Source of the DNA: Trichuris trichiura
Lineage: Eukaryota; Nematoda; Enoplea; Trichinellida; Trichuridae
Length of the DNA: 64,000 nt
NCBI GenBank assembly: GCA_037903355.1
Contig: JBAJFE010000026.1
Coordinates: forward strand, 5,828,001-5,892,000
Direction: 5' to 3'
The position numbers were made by a program, and so were the translations under genes. Numbering within the stretch: the stretch's first letter is position 1; every line of letters begins with the position of its first letter. This document shows, piece after piece, positions 21,711-35,160 of the stretch. The notes below the pieces were generated by a model. That model did no database searches. It was given only the letters and a program-made list of their open reading frames with translations, and was not told where the DNA came from.

Positions 21711-24603
21711 CTAAAAGTGCTCAGTCAAATGGGGCTTGAATGTATGGGAATCCAGATATGTTGCGTTGAATTTCTCCATTGTTTCAATAAAGCTATTGCT
21801 TTCCCTCTTCTTTCTCGACAGCAAGGCAGGGGACATCACGATAGCGAATCTAGAAACTTTGGTTTTCACCAGTGGAGACAGAACCCTTGGACTTAAGACT
21901 AACGCTTCCAGGTGACCTGGCGAACGAATGAAAGGGCTGAGAACTAAGGGACTCAAAATGAAGGGGCTAAGAACGCTAGGGCTCAGTATCAGCGGACTGA
22001 GAACCAAAGGCGAAAGAACGACTGGATCAAGTACCAAAGGTGAGAGAATCATCGGATGAAGTACCAAGGGCGACAGGATTACTGGAAACAAAACGGAAGG
22101 GCTTAAAACAAATGGCGAAAGGACTCGTGGTCCGAGTACCAGTGGAGTCAGAACAAGGGGAGACAAAATCAAAGGACCAAGAACTGCTGGCGAAAGTACT
22201 ATCGTTGAGAGCACAAGAGGGCTGAGTACAACTGCTTGGGACAGAGCAGCCGGGTTGAGGTTTAAATTTGCCAGTAATTGTGGTTGGAGCACGATCTGTC
22301 GTCTAGTTCTTGTGTAATCAGTTCTCATAGTAGCTATACTTGCTACATGATCAAGCAAAGCTCGTTCTTTTTCTGCAGGTGATAAGCTGAGAAACTTTTC
22401 CTTGTCGAAAGGTACTTTGGTAACGTTGAACGGATTATTTCTTCCATACAGAAAGTTCATCTGCTCTTTGTTCAGATAGGAATATCCTTTTCTTTCAATG
22501 TCTTCTCTTTGCTGAGGCAGTAGGGATCTTTCAAGTTTTTTAAAGGACGAGTTTATGCTATCTGCCTTTCTTTTATCTCTCTTTTTTTCAAGCAAGTACT
22601 GTCCAACAGATTCTGACTGTACTTCAACGGTTTCTAAAAAGTTCATTGTTTTTTGATATGTAACCTGGTTTCCACGCATAAGGATTTCGCCAGCTCCGCT
22701 GAACTCTAAGATCAACTGCATTAGCGCTTCAGCGTCGCTTGCTGAAAAATGGCGAAGCAGCCTCGGCAACGATAAGATGTTGTTTGGCTCATCGCCATCG
22801 TGGAGACTGAAGAAATCCGGAGAAAGAATGGAGTCCAGATTATTCTGGTCTGGATAAATAGAAAAGAATTCAGGCGACAGAAAACGAAATGCACTCCGAT
22901 CGCTTGAACTCATTGATTTTGATACCAATACTCTTGCTGTTTGCATTAATTCGTAATACCAAGCTGGAATTTTGATTGGTCGTTTCAACTTTGCTGACAT
23001 TTCAATCATTTTTGTAGCCTTCTCAAGCGCCTTGTGAAAGTAACGCCATCCGTAAGCTTCGTCTTCGGTATCGAGTTGTGGTTTTGATTTTAGTAGTTCT
23101 CGAGCAATACTTTTAACGTGATTCCGTCTGTTTTGGACTCTGAAGTTGCTTGGCGTTCCAAGCTTTTTGCTGAGAACATGATTAAGGTGATAACTGCTCG
23201 TTCGGGAAGTATTACCATAAATTCGCTTATCAATTGCATAGTCGGCTAGCACAGAAGCGAGCGAATTTGCTTGACTTCTTTGCATGTACTCATTGACTAC
23301 TCTTCTGTCCATATAATTTGTATACCTTTCCTGAGCCTCCATGAGCGTTGATCGGCGGCGACGAGTTCTGAGCTGCAAATAAGACTGATAAAGCGAATAT
23401 CAGTGCCAAAATATTTTTGGTAAGGGACTACTGATCACAACTTGTTTCATGCGGGCCATCACATGTTATGATATTCTGTGCACTTGTTGAAAGCAACTCT
23501 GTTATGCAGTTTATTATTACTATTATTATTACTGCGTGAAAAACGAAACTCTTTCTAACGGGCGTATGCAAATGCACAGCTTGAGTGCGGAATATTCAAC
23601 CCGTGAAATTTTTTTGTTGAGCGAAGCTTTCGGGAAACCACTGTTCCTGTCTTCAGCGCAAACGCGACACGTGTTCACTAAAGCGAAGTAATTTATCGCA
23701 GCGGATAAACGGAGCACTGCCTCCGGCAACCGCGGATTGACCTAAGAGAGCAACAACGCGAGTGCTGTTCAGGTAAAAAACATGAAACTACTCTCTGTGT
23801 GTCATATGGTAGGAAGCTGTTGTCTAAAAGAAGTCCAATCAGCCAATGACTGGTCGACCTGATGTGACCATGCGGACCAGACTGTTAAAGGAGGAGGACC
23901 CACCGCAGGGTAGGACGAAAGAAGGTTGATTGAACGGAATAGCCGTGTTTAATACTCAGTGTTTTGGTGTTGGTTTTTAATGACTTAAGCCAAGATGTTT
24001 GCGAATTAGCAGCCATACACGTATGGGTCAGTGCTGTGCTCATAAAAAGCATTTATGTTTATGTCAAACGTCGCCCAAGTACTTTAAGCGTATGCAAGTG
24101 AACGAAATTGTCAGACATATTGTTATTAATAATAGAATTTGTTTCATTTCTAAATTCTTACGAAAATCTGGGATGGTGACTTAAGGCCACTGACCATTGC
24201 GTCAGAGGACAATTTAAACGTCTGAATGCGATATGACCGGAACTATTTCAGCAGGTATTACAAAAGAATATTAGCACAGCACATACCTTGAATCCTGAAA
24301 CCCATTTAACATGAGTAGCCGGCCTTCGTATGTTGTGGTACCGCATTGTCGGAACGCGTGCGCGCATTTTCATTTTTCCAAGGTAGGGTGCCAGACAGGA
24401 TGCATAATCGACGGCTGATTTAGTCTCATATGCGCAAGTTGAAAATTTATTCCGGTCTTCGGTACTTGAATCCTTCAGTGCTTTCGTCGCTACTATTGAT
24501 AACACCGTCACCTGCGCCTGCTTCAGCAAATGGTTGGAGAGCTCATCGCTTTCTTCTTCCTTTATGACGTAGTAAGCTGGGACTTTTCTTCTTTCACTGG
24601 CCG
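21711..24603 (-). CDS. Moulting-cycle MLT-10-like protein
   Basis: The main exon, 23372-21711, encodes about 550 residues after an acceptor TTTGCAG. Its first two-thirds resemble the nematode moulting-cycle domain (FLSPEFFSI, ILSPDFFSLHD, ILSLPRLLRHFSASDAEAL, LILEFSGAGEIL). The last third is a Leu-Ser-Pro repeat ending near the stop. MLT-10 family proteins are secreted, act in the epidermis and are needed for moulting. A second minus-strand exon, 24603-24287, has matching phase 0 at its donor AAG|GTATGTG, and includes two cysteines (STCAYETKSAVDYASCLAP) in the style of the family's N-terminal part; I join it across a 914 bp intron by inference. The signal-peptide exon upstream of 24603 was not found; a minus-strand frame beginning at about 24835 is possible. 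The internal ATG at 23342 would give a protein lacking a signal peptide, so I prefer the two-exon model. Confidence 0.82.
21870..22240 (-). repeat. Coding 15 bp tandem repeat (Leu-Ser-Pro pentapeptides)
   Basis: Inside the MLT-10-like exon, about two dozen units of the form [V/I/F]-[V/I]-L-S-P follow one another. The serine is replaced in some units by Gly, Thr, Phe, His or Asp and the preceding pair varies. The reading frame is open throughout, so unit changes have been by multiples of 15 bp or by substitution. Confidence 0.9.
23621..23659 (-). ncRNA. Hammerhead-like motif in MLT-10 gene intron
   Basis: On the minus strand: stem I GCG (23659-23657), core CTGAAGA (23656-23650), a stem II GGAA/TTCC, GAAA, then GC-TT and CGC (23623-23621) closing stem I. 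The layout is identical to the motifs at 11 kb and 62 kb, including the two-nucleotide stem III. Stem I is only three pairs long in the flanking sequence, so activity is doubtful. It lies in the proposed 914 bp intron, in the same direction as transcription of the gene. Confidence 0.45.
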
Positions 24604-26250
24604 CTAGAAATCAGAAGCAGCAATCAGATGAAGGTGTTTATTCGTAGAAAAGCGATCTGCACCTTTTGCCCAACTTGAAAGGTGTTTAAAATAATGGTAT
24701 TCGATAGGGCAGTTTTATTACAATGCTTTCCAAAGGTTTCCACCCTTTGTTCCGTTGTAACTTTCTGACATAGTTTTCCACTGCTATTTTACGACAATTT
24801 TCATGGCATTTGATCATGCATTTAAACAACGCCATATTTTAGCCGAGTTGCGGCAAAGTGGCAGAGGTGCATTCCAGGTGGAAAACCGTTGTTGATTTAG
24901 CGAAAAAGTTAGAACAATGGAAACGGACATCAGATTGCAGAACGTTTACAAGAAGGAAGCTGTCAGTCACATGATAAAAGTTTGATTGGAAGATTTGAAA
25001 TGCTAGTGTAAAAACGGCATTGGGATAAAAGGATATTATATTCGTTCACAATAAAATGCCATGCCACTCAGTCCTCTGGAAGCGACCAGGGTCAGAAATC
25101 TTTGAATGGGTTTACTAGAAAATTCTGAAGGCAAAAGTCCTGAGGGACCAAAATCGCAGAAGACAACGATTCCGAAAGGCAAGAATTCTATGCAGCTCAT
25201 CCGGTTCTACCATTATCTAAGCAGAAAGCTAAATGTAAGGATGATGTGCACGCACCATTGTTCTCCTTTTTTGGCTTAAGCTTAGGTGGGGTGCACTACC
25301 TGCAGGGCAGGAGAAAGCAGTTAATTTTGGCAGTTCAGGACTTTTGTTTTTCAGAATTCTGGGACGCACCGCTTTTGGATATCTTTGTAAATTAATTACG
25401 ACTGCATCAAAACAAGGAAGACTATGAACCTTATCAATTATCCCTGACAATAGAAACAAACTTTGCTTACTTTCGATCCGCTTGCTAACATTTCTTCCAC
25501 TTTTCAGGAATTGCAGCAACATTATTTATCTGCGCAGTTTTCGTGTATTGCATTGTCATAATGAGAACTTGTTTTACTGACGCTTTACAGTTATGTACTG
25601 GCGGAATTTAGCAAGAAGAACATCCTGCGTGTCAAGGCAGCACTTTCAAAGTGAGGTTGTTTGCATAAGTATGACCAAAGTAAAGTAATTTGTGGATTTA
25701 CATTTTCTGTCATGAGTCTCTCTTTTATGCAAATCATTGTCATTCCTTTTACATATGCACAATTATGAACCTCTACCGGTTGACCATGTAGTAATGCATT
25801 CACTCGGGAGAGATTACCAGCTTTCTGCCGAATGCAGAAGCTGAAATACGTCAATGATGCTTGGCTAGCTGTTGTCGTACTATCCAAGGAACGCGTCTGC
25901 TGTGTTCCTTAACTAAAATTTTAATCCGCAACAATCATAGATTGGTTACTCTGTTAGTTACGTGCGTTTGACGTAACGAAAGCTGAACATGCGTTAGTAC
26001 TGCCGTTGTTGCGTATGGCACATGTACACCTGTAAGCACTAAATTATGGTCCTTGCAACTGAAGCATATTTTATTATACGAAGTCCATTATGTCTATGTT
26101 ATTCACACTAGTAGGTTCCGGGATTTCCCGCTTAGAATAAAATCCTTGTTTATTGAAGAATAGTTTTAATATAATTCGCGCATTTTCTCTTATATACTCC
26201 GGATAATTTTCGGACTGCTCATAACAGTTAATATTATGACAACGTTTATA
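24604..26250. other. 5' flank of MLT-10 gene and intergenic DNA
   Basis: Just upstream of the exon at 24603 there is a minus-strand frame starting with ATG at about 24835 that contains several cysteines, but its donor phase does not fit the next exon. Open frames at 25522-25229 and 25887-25591 (minus) lack motifs or splice context. Confidence 0.4.
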
Positions 26251-26406
26251 CTTGACCTAACTGACTTTACTTTAACTCAGCTTGACCTATCCAACTTGAT
26301 TTCAAGTCAACTTGGCCTAGAAGCAATTGATCCTATTACTTCTAGGCCAAGTTGGCTTGAAGTCAAGTTGGATAGGTCAAGCTGGTTCAGGTTAAGTCGG
26401 TCAAGT
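26251..26406. repeat. Foldback (palindromic) element
   Basis: Two inverted arms, 26251-26324 and 26336-26406, are separated by about 11 bases. The inner 45 bp of the arms match almost perfectly; the outer part is more diverged. Both arms are built from repeated CTTGACC / CAACTTG modules, so each arm also contains internal repeats. The structure fits an old foldback or MITE-type insertion. No target-site duplication was identified. Confidence 0.85.
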
Positions 26407-29400
26407 CAAGGAAAAGCGCACTCCATATAGCTAACGGTATTGGTAATTACTGTATGGTTTTAAGCATAACTTTTGCAAACGCTTCTTTAGTTTTCATATT
26501 GTTAATTTGTTAGCACAAGGACTTCTTGAGAAACAGTTTGTTAGTTGAAAAGTTACCGCGTTTTGTTTAGGCCAACCTCAGAGGTAAAAAGTTACTACAT
26601 GATGCATACATGGATGACAGGACAACTTATTTGATATCGCTACTAAGGGCTGAGCTTTCCAAATTCTAGGGATGCTGTTAGCCTCTGAAGGATTGTTTTG
26701 ACTGTTTACTTCCTTTCTATCAGTTGTCCTTGTGCGTAGACTATGGACTTATATAACCCAAGTAGTGAACGATGCTGCAAGAACGAATGCAATTGAGAGA
26801 CTTGATCGTTAGCAAAAATTTTCGAAGCAGTTGCACAAACTGGGAAACTAAAAGCGACACAAATAGTAAATTGGTATTCTAACAGCAACAGAACTATACC
26901 GCAGCTGAAAACCATGTAGATGGATGAACCTTCTCCCGGATGTGAAATCTTAATATTAGAGCTGCACATTCAGGGACAAACAACAAAAATGCGTCAGTAT
27001 GTGCTAAAATTGATGTCATTGTTTTCCTAGAGGTAAACCGCGCTGAGTCAAGTCTTTGGGTAACTCTAGGGCAGTGTATGAGTATTGAAGGCTAAAATTT
27101 GGCTGATAAATTGCCGAAAAGGTTTCTTGTTCTGAATAGTTCGAATCAGTGTCCTAACCAGCAGTTTCAGTGGTATGATACATTTCCAATGACTTGCCAT
27201 TTTCGATTAGCGTCATGTTATGTTGAACAGTGTGACCTCATATGCTGATTTCTATTGACAAATTAATCTTGATGATGGGAAAATTTGGTACACTGGTCTG
27301 AAGAAGAGCCTTTGTGTGCATATAACGGTGAACAAATTCTCAAGTGTTGAAAACTAGTTTTCGGTTTCAGTTGTCAGGTCTCATTTCCGCTCCTTCAGTA
27401 TTCGTTTCTAAACTCTGCTTGATCTTTCTAACTGTAACATTCTGCGGTTAAGCAAAATTATTTAAATAAAGTGGTTTCGTCTCAGTTTAAAACATATCAT
27501 AATTCGCGTAACAGCTTTAGTGAACGATTTCGCTTTCAGATCGAAAACGCATTTGCAGGTTTGGATAACGATTATGAATCAACAAAGCGAACGACGGTTT
27601 CTAGGCGCCAAAAAGTGCTACCACGACTGTCAAATTTCAAGAATGGTATCACAGTATGAAAACTTCATAGGTGGCACAGAAACTCGCTTGCTGAAAGGCA
27701 CTGGCAAAAGGTAACAAGCGCTTTGCAGTGAATAGATCAATGAAAGGTGATAACCGGCGAAGTTTGTTAACCTCACAATCTTTCTCAATATAGATTGCAC
27801 TTGTATGATGCTTCTGTAGTTGTTTCCGCGTCGAGATTGTTCTTTTGCTAGCGATTCAGGAGGTCTTCCGATCGACGGTTTTCTGTAGGTTGGAAGACGC
27901 TACGACCGAGACATTTTTCTCCTTACTCAAACGCTGTAACATAAGTGTACCCCATCTTGTGCTTTATTCATGTATGCACCACCTGCAGGAAGTTACGCTG
28001 TTACGCCGGAAGAAGTGCTGATGGACAAACTGTTAATATGATGCAAGGCCTTATTAGGACATTTTAAAATGACTCTTTTCGTGACTCTGAACAGCTATGT
28101 AAAAGTTGGTCAGTGGCTACCAAAGGCATGTTTGTCCCTTTCAAACTCATGGAAGTTTAACGAATTGCTATAAACATTGCTACTGTAAAAGTCTCAAATT
28201 TGAACATTTCTCTTGCGCTAAGCAATGTGTACAACTGGTCGTAGCTTTCATATAATGAACTGAATTATTGGTGACCGCACATTGATTTTTATGCCGAAGG
28301 TAGGCGCACAAAAAGCTCAAAAGCTGCTGTGCGTTTTATCTTTATTTCTTCAGCGGCTTCATACGTAAATAAATTCAGTGATTTGAGATTTGTTAATAAA
28401 ATTGCTTTTCTGAAATCCGTTTTCGGTATTTCACGGCATCTCCACTTCTTAAAAAATATTGCAGCCATGGTAGACTGACCTTAACGAACAGTATGAACCT
28501 GTGCAAACGCCATGTAGAGAAGGCAATGCAAGGAAGATGTGCAAGAAGGGAGACTGTATTAAGATTATCAGAATGTATAGAATTGTTGACCTGTTTGTGC
28601 AACGAAATTAAAGGTACATGTTCGCTGTCACCTCGCTACAGCTTTATGCTCTTTATTTACTATGAGCATCGAAAAATGATTTAAGGTACCTGATGCAATA
28701 GTTACGTTGTCATTTTCTCCACACCTCCTTACGCAGATACCGAAGCTTTGTATATCAACTATACCAGCTAATCCCTTCCAAGAATCCACTGAGGGAAACC
28801 TCAAGTTACGGAACCGATCGGTTTCCATGATATTGATCAGGCAGGATTACATTCGTAGCTTGATGTACCTTTTGCGGAAGAAAGTGTTTATTGAACTTCA
28901 TTAAAAACAAGGAGCCCTCAGGACAACGGTTAGTCCCGTCAACATCCCAAATCCGCAACCAGCTTATAACTTCAAAATGTTCGTGATGCGTTTATTTTAC
29001 ATGCTCGTAACTGAACATCGTACTTATAAAAGCTCCCTGTTTTCGCAGAACATTCAAGGTTAAAAACCTTTTTCGCATCATATTAAGTCGCTGACGAGGA
29101 AACAAAAACAAGTCTGAAAGCTCTGAAATAAATAAAGTAACTTTCAACGGATGTGGCAATTTCATAATTAAAAAATTTGCTTCTTTATCGGGAAGAAACC
29201 GTCGTACACAACTTTAGCAGTACGCAAAGAACAGCGGCGGTTCGCAGAAATATTAAAAGCTTCTGAGAACAGAAATGAAATACGGACTTTAGAAGTTAAG
29301 CACTAATGTGCGTTCGACGCTTAAGAGCTCTTGAAGGGCTTTGCAAATCATTATGTTTATTCTTCGTTTTAAAAAGGCCACTTGAAGATTTTCTTCGATG

Positions 29401-32400
29401 ATGACCGTTTAGGCCCGCTCATTATCGCTCTGATTAGTTGACCAAGTTGCAAACGAATGCCGTCTGTTTAACAAAAGATTAAATAGTTGTAAAAAATTCC
29501 TAACCATGATGATAAGCGCGTGATTGCATTGTTCTTATTAAATCCGCATTGTGGCATAATTTGCAAAAACAGAAATTTCTAAATGCTAAAATAAGAATAT
29601 GCTTACCACATGTTATGAGAGAACGTGAGGTGAGTATGAAAACAAGTTCCATCAGGTATTTCATTGTGGTTATGCAGTTTGCTTCAGGGTTGCTTCTTTT
29701 ATTTGGCAGTTCAGTGGGACACGTCATTTTGGAAATCGGAAAATACACTTTCAGGTCACAGTGATTCTTATCACGGGCTGTTCATGCAAGTTTGCAGCAT
29801 TTGCTGGCCGCGGTGTTAATCTACTAACTTCGATTAGCTTTCATTCAATCTGTAGCGTACTTCTATTTGCCTTAAGTAGGCTGACCGTTTTGTTATAGAC
29901 TTTCTGCTGGAAGTTGCGGTTTCGTTCTTCATCAATTCTGCTTGGTCTATTGTGCATGAAGATAAAATGCCATACTTATTCAAAGTATAAAATATGACCA
30001 CATTTTCGTTATGCCCTTGAAGAGATTGAGTTCCTTGTCTGGTGGTTGCAGTATTGTTTCCTTTAACTGAGAAGTTGGAAATCACATTGAAATCATCATA
30101 ACCTTTAACTTAAAAAACAAAAACGTTATTAACCAAAAGGGGTGTTGTCAATGAAAGTCCGAAGCACACGCCTACATTTCTCGCCTAGAGTGAAAGCATT
30201 ACCAGTGATGATGTACGCGTACTTTAATTTGTGTTACTATACTAAGAATGCTAACGATTATCACAGGGAGTTTATTGTTTCAGGGAAACAATTACTGCAT
30301 ATGTGGGTGTGCCTTCACACTTACTACTTCATATATTTTGCAAGCAACATTTCACGGTGCGACCGCAGTCACGTGATGCTGTTTTCTAAAAAAATATCGA
30401 CTCCTCAACTTGACGCACTTATTCTTTTTCAAAAATTTTGTCTTAGCCCGCCAATTAGTAGCGAACCACAGGAAATCATCATACCGGACTTTTTGTTGTA
30501 GTAAATATTTGCAAGTCACGCGCTATGAAACAATATTTGAAATTTGCGCTTTTCTCTATAAACGGAAATTGTTTGATTTTTAAGCAGACTTCACAGGCTT
30601 TGCTTCAATGGTTTGCTGCGGAAGGAGGCAGTTCTGAATTATAATACCGCCAACATATGTTTTCCACGTTGGGTACTGCGCTCGTACAAGTTAATGAGCT
30701 CTCTTGATTCGAGACCGTAGGCTTCCTGAAAGATTTCAAAATGTTAATGAAAATGAGAATTATTGAATAACTTTTTAGTTATTAAAAATTCTGCAATCCA
30801 GATATGGTGAAGCAGCTGCCAACTATTAATATATTTTACCTTGTGAACTTTTCAGCGCAGTAGAGTCAAACCAAGGTTAGACATTATTCTAACCGTTATT
30901 CTAATTGCAACTGTACTGCATGAATATCTGAAGTTGTGATGGCGGCTTTCTCCTCCTGCTTCTGGTCGCCGAGATTTTAGCTTTTCCCTTTCACTGACAC
31001 CGTTTCTATGTTTCATGTTTACGATGACTCTACTATGCAAAGTAATGATGACAACGTTACATTTCTATTTCACATGAGAGTGCATTCGGCCGTACTGCTT
31101 TTCGTGCCGCAACTGGGCTCTGATGCTCATTGCTTTGTATACATAATGAATGAACATTCACACTGTACTTTTCCAGTGCAACGGACAGTGTCGATCACCG
31201 TAACTCTCTGAGAGGAACTTCAATTCGGTCTTGCATTCAGGGAATGATCTTTCCGAAAGATACTGTGTAGTTTTAATGCTTTGTCTTCCTTTCCCTGAAT
31301 TTCACAAAGAAAAGTTAAGTTCTGAGCACGTCTTTCTTTATAAGCATTGTTGTCGGTCTACTAATTCTAACGTGCTTGATATTCCCGGGCCGCCTTGAAT
31401 ATTTGCACTCTCTAGAACAGCATTACAGATTAGTAGCTACGAGTGACCTGTCCATTATTATCAGTAAGTGCTTCTTACTGATAGCTTGCGCAGCTGCTCA
31501 ACGTAAAAACACAAAGCCTACCTAGTCAATACTAACTGTTTCTATCTTCCGTGGAAGCTTCAGTTGGAATAGTGGATGACCGTTGCGTGCGTTATTGTGA
31601 AGCATTTATTAATAGTTCAATAACCCAAGCAACGCGAAGGCAGTAGAATCATCATCCCATTTCTACTAAACCCTTATATGCTACCGTTAAAGATAATCGT
31701 GTTTCGTTGTATTTAACAACGTTTTCTAAGATTCACTGATTTAAATGTTTGTATTTTCATTTTACTCTATGAGCTGGTAGTTTAAGAAGATTTACTTCCT
31801 AAGTTAATTGTATATGCAGAATTACTGACTTCCGAAATTTTGTTCAAACGCAGCATATGCTACTTGTCAGCCGCAAAGGAGGCTGACCCTGCAGAAGCTG
31901 TTTACTTTCACGTGAGAAAGAACTAGCTGCCCCTGACGTGCGAAATTTCAGCGTGTACGTGCATTCCTTATGTGGGCAATGTCTTTTCTGCTGTATGCTT
32001 TCTTGCATTCTTTGGAGTATGTATGCCATTTGAAGAACCAACCGTTAGCATTACTTGTTGCACTCCATTGCTAGTTCTTTCGATAGTACTGTATGGGGGT
32101 TAGTTTAGTGCACTGTGATCTCCCCATAATAGGTTCAAGTGACTAACTCATGCAACAGCAGAGTAAAAGGCGCAGCTCGCTAGTCATCTTTATGGAAATT
32201 TTTTCATCACATTAAAAATGCCGTCTTCGTTTACTAAACGCGTCAGTTCGCTTACTGTTGACGCTGTCCTGTTTGCGGTAAAGTCGGCGCAATTTGCGAC
32301 CCCATAATACTGTCCCGTCGAAACGATTTGCATTGATCATTTAGCAAAACTGAATCGATGCCTTGATTCGTCAGGTCATAACCGCGAAATTCATTCCAGT

Positions 32401-33210
32401 TTGTGGGAATCACTTTCGCTCAAACTGGCTTATTCAAACAAAGAAAAAAACTGTTTGTTCGACTTAATAGTTGGCATAGTAAATGAACATTTAATTTATT
32501 TTAAAAAATCGTCGTTCATACCTTTCTGTTGCTTTCAAAAAGATCAATGCTTTCCTACTGAAAGAAAGGAACTGCTTGCGTTATTATAAAGTGGTACTAA
32601 TGTTGTTGGATAAAAACGACGATTTGCAGTTAGCCTTTTATTTTTCAAAGCAGTGAACATCCTTCGGACATACATCGGCTTTTTAGTATGACCTATACGG
32701 TACCTGATTATCTCACATGCTCTTTTAATGCTTCACTCTAATGAGGTAGAATCTTTTTTTAATGAAGGTGTCCCGCTTGGAGTTTCTCCATACGGATACG
32801 TAGCTTTCAGAACCAACATTTTTACGTCTTTGACGTTTTGAAAACAGTTTTGAATGTGAAAAAGCCATAGCTTAGGTGAGTTCCGCTGAGCTAGAAGTGT
32901 TCTGGTTACGTATTAAGCCGGTCGAGTTGTCTGGCAGCACACGTTGAGGTGTGTCTAATGCAGTTGTCTATGCAGTAGAATCGATAGACGAAGTTGAAAC
33001 ATTTTGAGAGTTGGCAGTCGGGCAGCAATCTATTGCTAAATGAAAAGTCACTTCATCCCTGTTGCCCTAAACTGAAAATATTCTGCGGAGATAGTTGTTT
33101 TTAGCAATAAAACGTCTCTACCTCATTAAAAAAGTCTTGTTTCGAATACCTTGGCACCAAATTTATCATTTCACCCAGTAACAGATGTTGCAGTATGATT
33201 TATGCGAGTT
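26407..33210. other. Long AT-rich gene desert
   Basis: No gene, RNA gene or repeat was recognised. The longest frames are 30142-30501 (+, 119 codons, no motif) and 26969-26706 (-, one hydrophobic stretch). Neither has convincing splice context or family resemblance. Confidence 0.5.
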
Positions 33211-33423
33211 TTAAATATTCTTAGGAAAATACTGGGCTGTGTCATGCAGAGATGGACGCCTTAGGTAAATGTGCTTATTCAGTCCCTTGTAGTCTGCACA
33301 ACCATTCAATTTGTGTTCTCCGCCAATGGGACAGGCGGCCCAAATAAACTTGTTTGCCAACTTTTTACAGTGAGCCGAGTTAAAGCAATTAATAAATTTT
33401 TTACGCGCGTAGTGCACAATCAA
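33211..33423 (-). pseudogene. Possible LTR-retrotransposon reverse transcriptase scrap
   Basis: The minus-strand frame contains ANKFIWAACPIGGEH followed by NGCADYKGLNKHI and a proline-leucine segment. This resembles the N-terminal palm region of Gypsy-type reverse transcriptases (pattern WxxPxxxVxKxxGxxRxCxDYRxLNxxT). Only about 45 residues match and no catalytic YxDD region follows in any frame, so it would be a small relic. A chance match is possible. Confidence 0.35.
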
Positions 33424-35150
33424 TTTTTCACTTAACTTTATTTGTAGTTCTTTACTTTCTGCCCTTCTTTAAAACACGCAGAGATTAAATATTTTTACTG
33501 GATCCTGACTACTTTCCAGTGGGTTTCAGTTGCCATTTTCAAGTTGATTGTTTCAGACGGTTTAATGCAGCTTTCTCATACGGAATTGCCTTGTTTATAA
33601 TTACAACGCACTTACTCGCGACTGTCGATACATCTGAATTTCGTCACTGCGTAAATTTCTGTGAATTCAAGGCTCAGTTGCATCAAAACTTTTGAGAAAG
33701 TGTGTTCCATTTACATATAAAACACTTCCATCTGGAACAGGCCAATTCTGTACTAACAAAAACCCAATGAAACCCAGCTGGGCCTATTAAATGAAATTAC
33801 CCATTTAAAGATGGCTTTACTTTGTTAATATTTAATAAATGGCATGTATATGTTTTGAAGTTTTAACATCTTGATTAAACTACGCAGGCTTCGTAATATG
33901 CGTAAAGATGGAAGCTTATTCCAATTCAGTGTTATATCTAGACTGATAGTCAAAGTCGTTAAAAGTGTAAAGACATTTCAGAGGGCCGTTACGAAGCATC
34001 CGTTGTTTAAAACGTGCATCTATCCGAACAGCCTGTCTGCATGTTATAACCAATTTTTATTCACCTGATTAGAACAACCACTTCAGGTTAGTCGTTCTCA
34101 TGAAGCACTTGTTGAAACGAACGTGTAGTTCTCCAAGGACGAGCTGCCGCATAGCTTTTTCAAAAGAAGCTCAAAGTTACGCCCATTGTTCATCCTACCT
34201 GCTCTGTTCGAAATTTACAATAAGCTTATGTCATTCCTATCGACTTGCTGTTCACTGTGTAAGCAGGGAGCTGCTGATATTTGCATGACGTATATTTGTA
34301 TCATTTCGTGAAGATACACACTTCAAAGCATTTTACAAAATGTATAAAACATGGTATCCCATTTTCGTAATTGTCCCTTGCTGAGTTTCTCCCAGAAAAG
34401 CTTTTTAGAACTGAAGAATCACGTCTTTTTTATATGTGCAATGATCGAGCTGGAGGTTGACCCTTCATTTGTCAAAATTTTAAAGATAACACTGGATGTC
34501 CTAATGAATTGCTTTTATCGCTGGTGAGGTGGAATGGAAAAAATTTAAAATTATCCACTTCTTTCTGGACTTCCTCAGTGAACTTTTCATCACACCATAA
34601 TCGTTCCCTTCGTTTAAACATTTTCCGTGGAATCCCATTCTGAGAATCACAGGTGCAAATCATCCGACTAATGAATGATTATAAGGAATGCAGTAATAAC
34701 TACCAGTAACCAGTGCCCCATAATTGCTAAAGAATAATGTTTTAGCATAGTAACGCTCAAAACGACGGGGGGGGGGGGCTCTTGATCACAGTACGGTAAA
34801 AATTAAGTGAAACTTTGAAAACTTCGCAGAAGCAACAATACGGTGCACCCATCACTGTCAGCCTTGTCTAATTGTCAAGCATCTGTTACTTAATCACTTG
34901 CGCTGTTTTCCATCTGCAACAAGCAGTTTCAAGGAGAATTAGACATGTTTCCTCTATGACCTTCAGAGTCAACATTTAAAGTTTGCAGACACACTCCTAC
35001 ACTGACCAATAAATTAACAATAATTGTTATGCTTGTACAGGTTCTCTTTTACAGTGACTTTGTTTTGCTCGATCGCGCTCATTCTCATCAATCTCTTCTT
35101 AAACAAATACCGTTTTGTAAGGAATTCATAAAAAATTTCTATTAATTTTT
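33424..35150. other. Intergenic DNA with a G homopolymer
   Basis: No gene recognised. A run of twelve G lies at 34767-34778, unusual in this AT-rich background; its length may be a sequencing or assembly artefact. Confidence 0.5.
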
Positions 35151-35160
35151 CCCGCTTAGG

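Noticed and set aside
30142..30501. 119-codon plus-strand open frame
   Set aside because: It begins with TTG rather than ATG, has no family resemblance, no splice context and a composition typical of translated AT-rich DNA.
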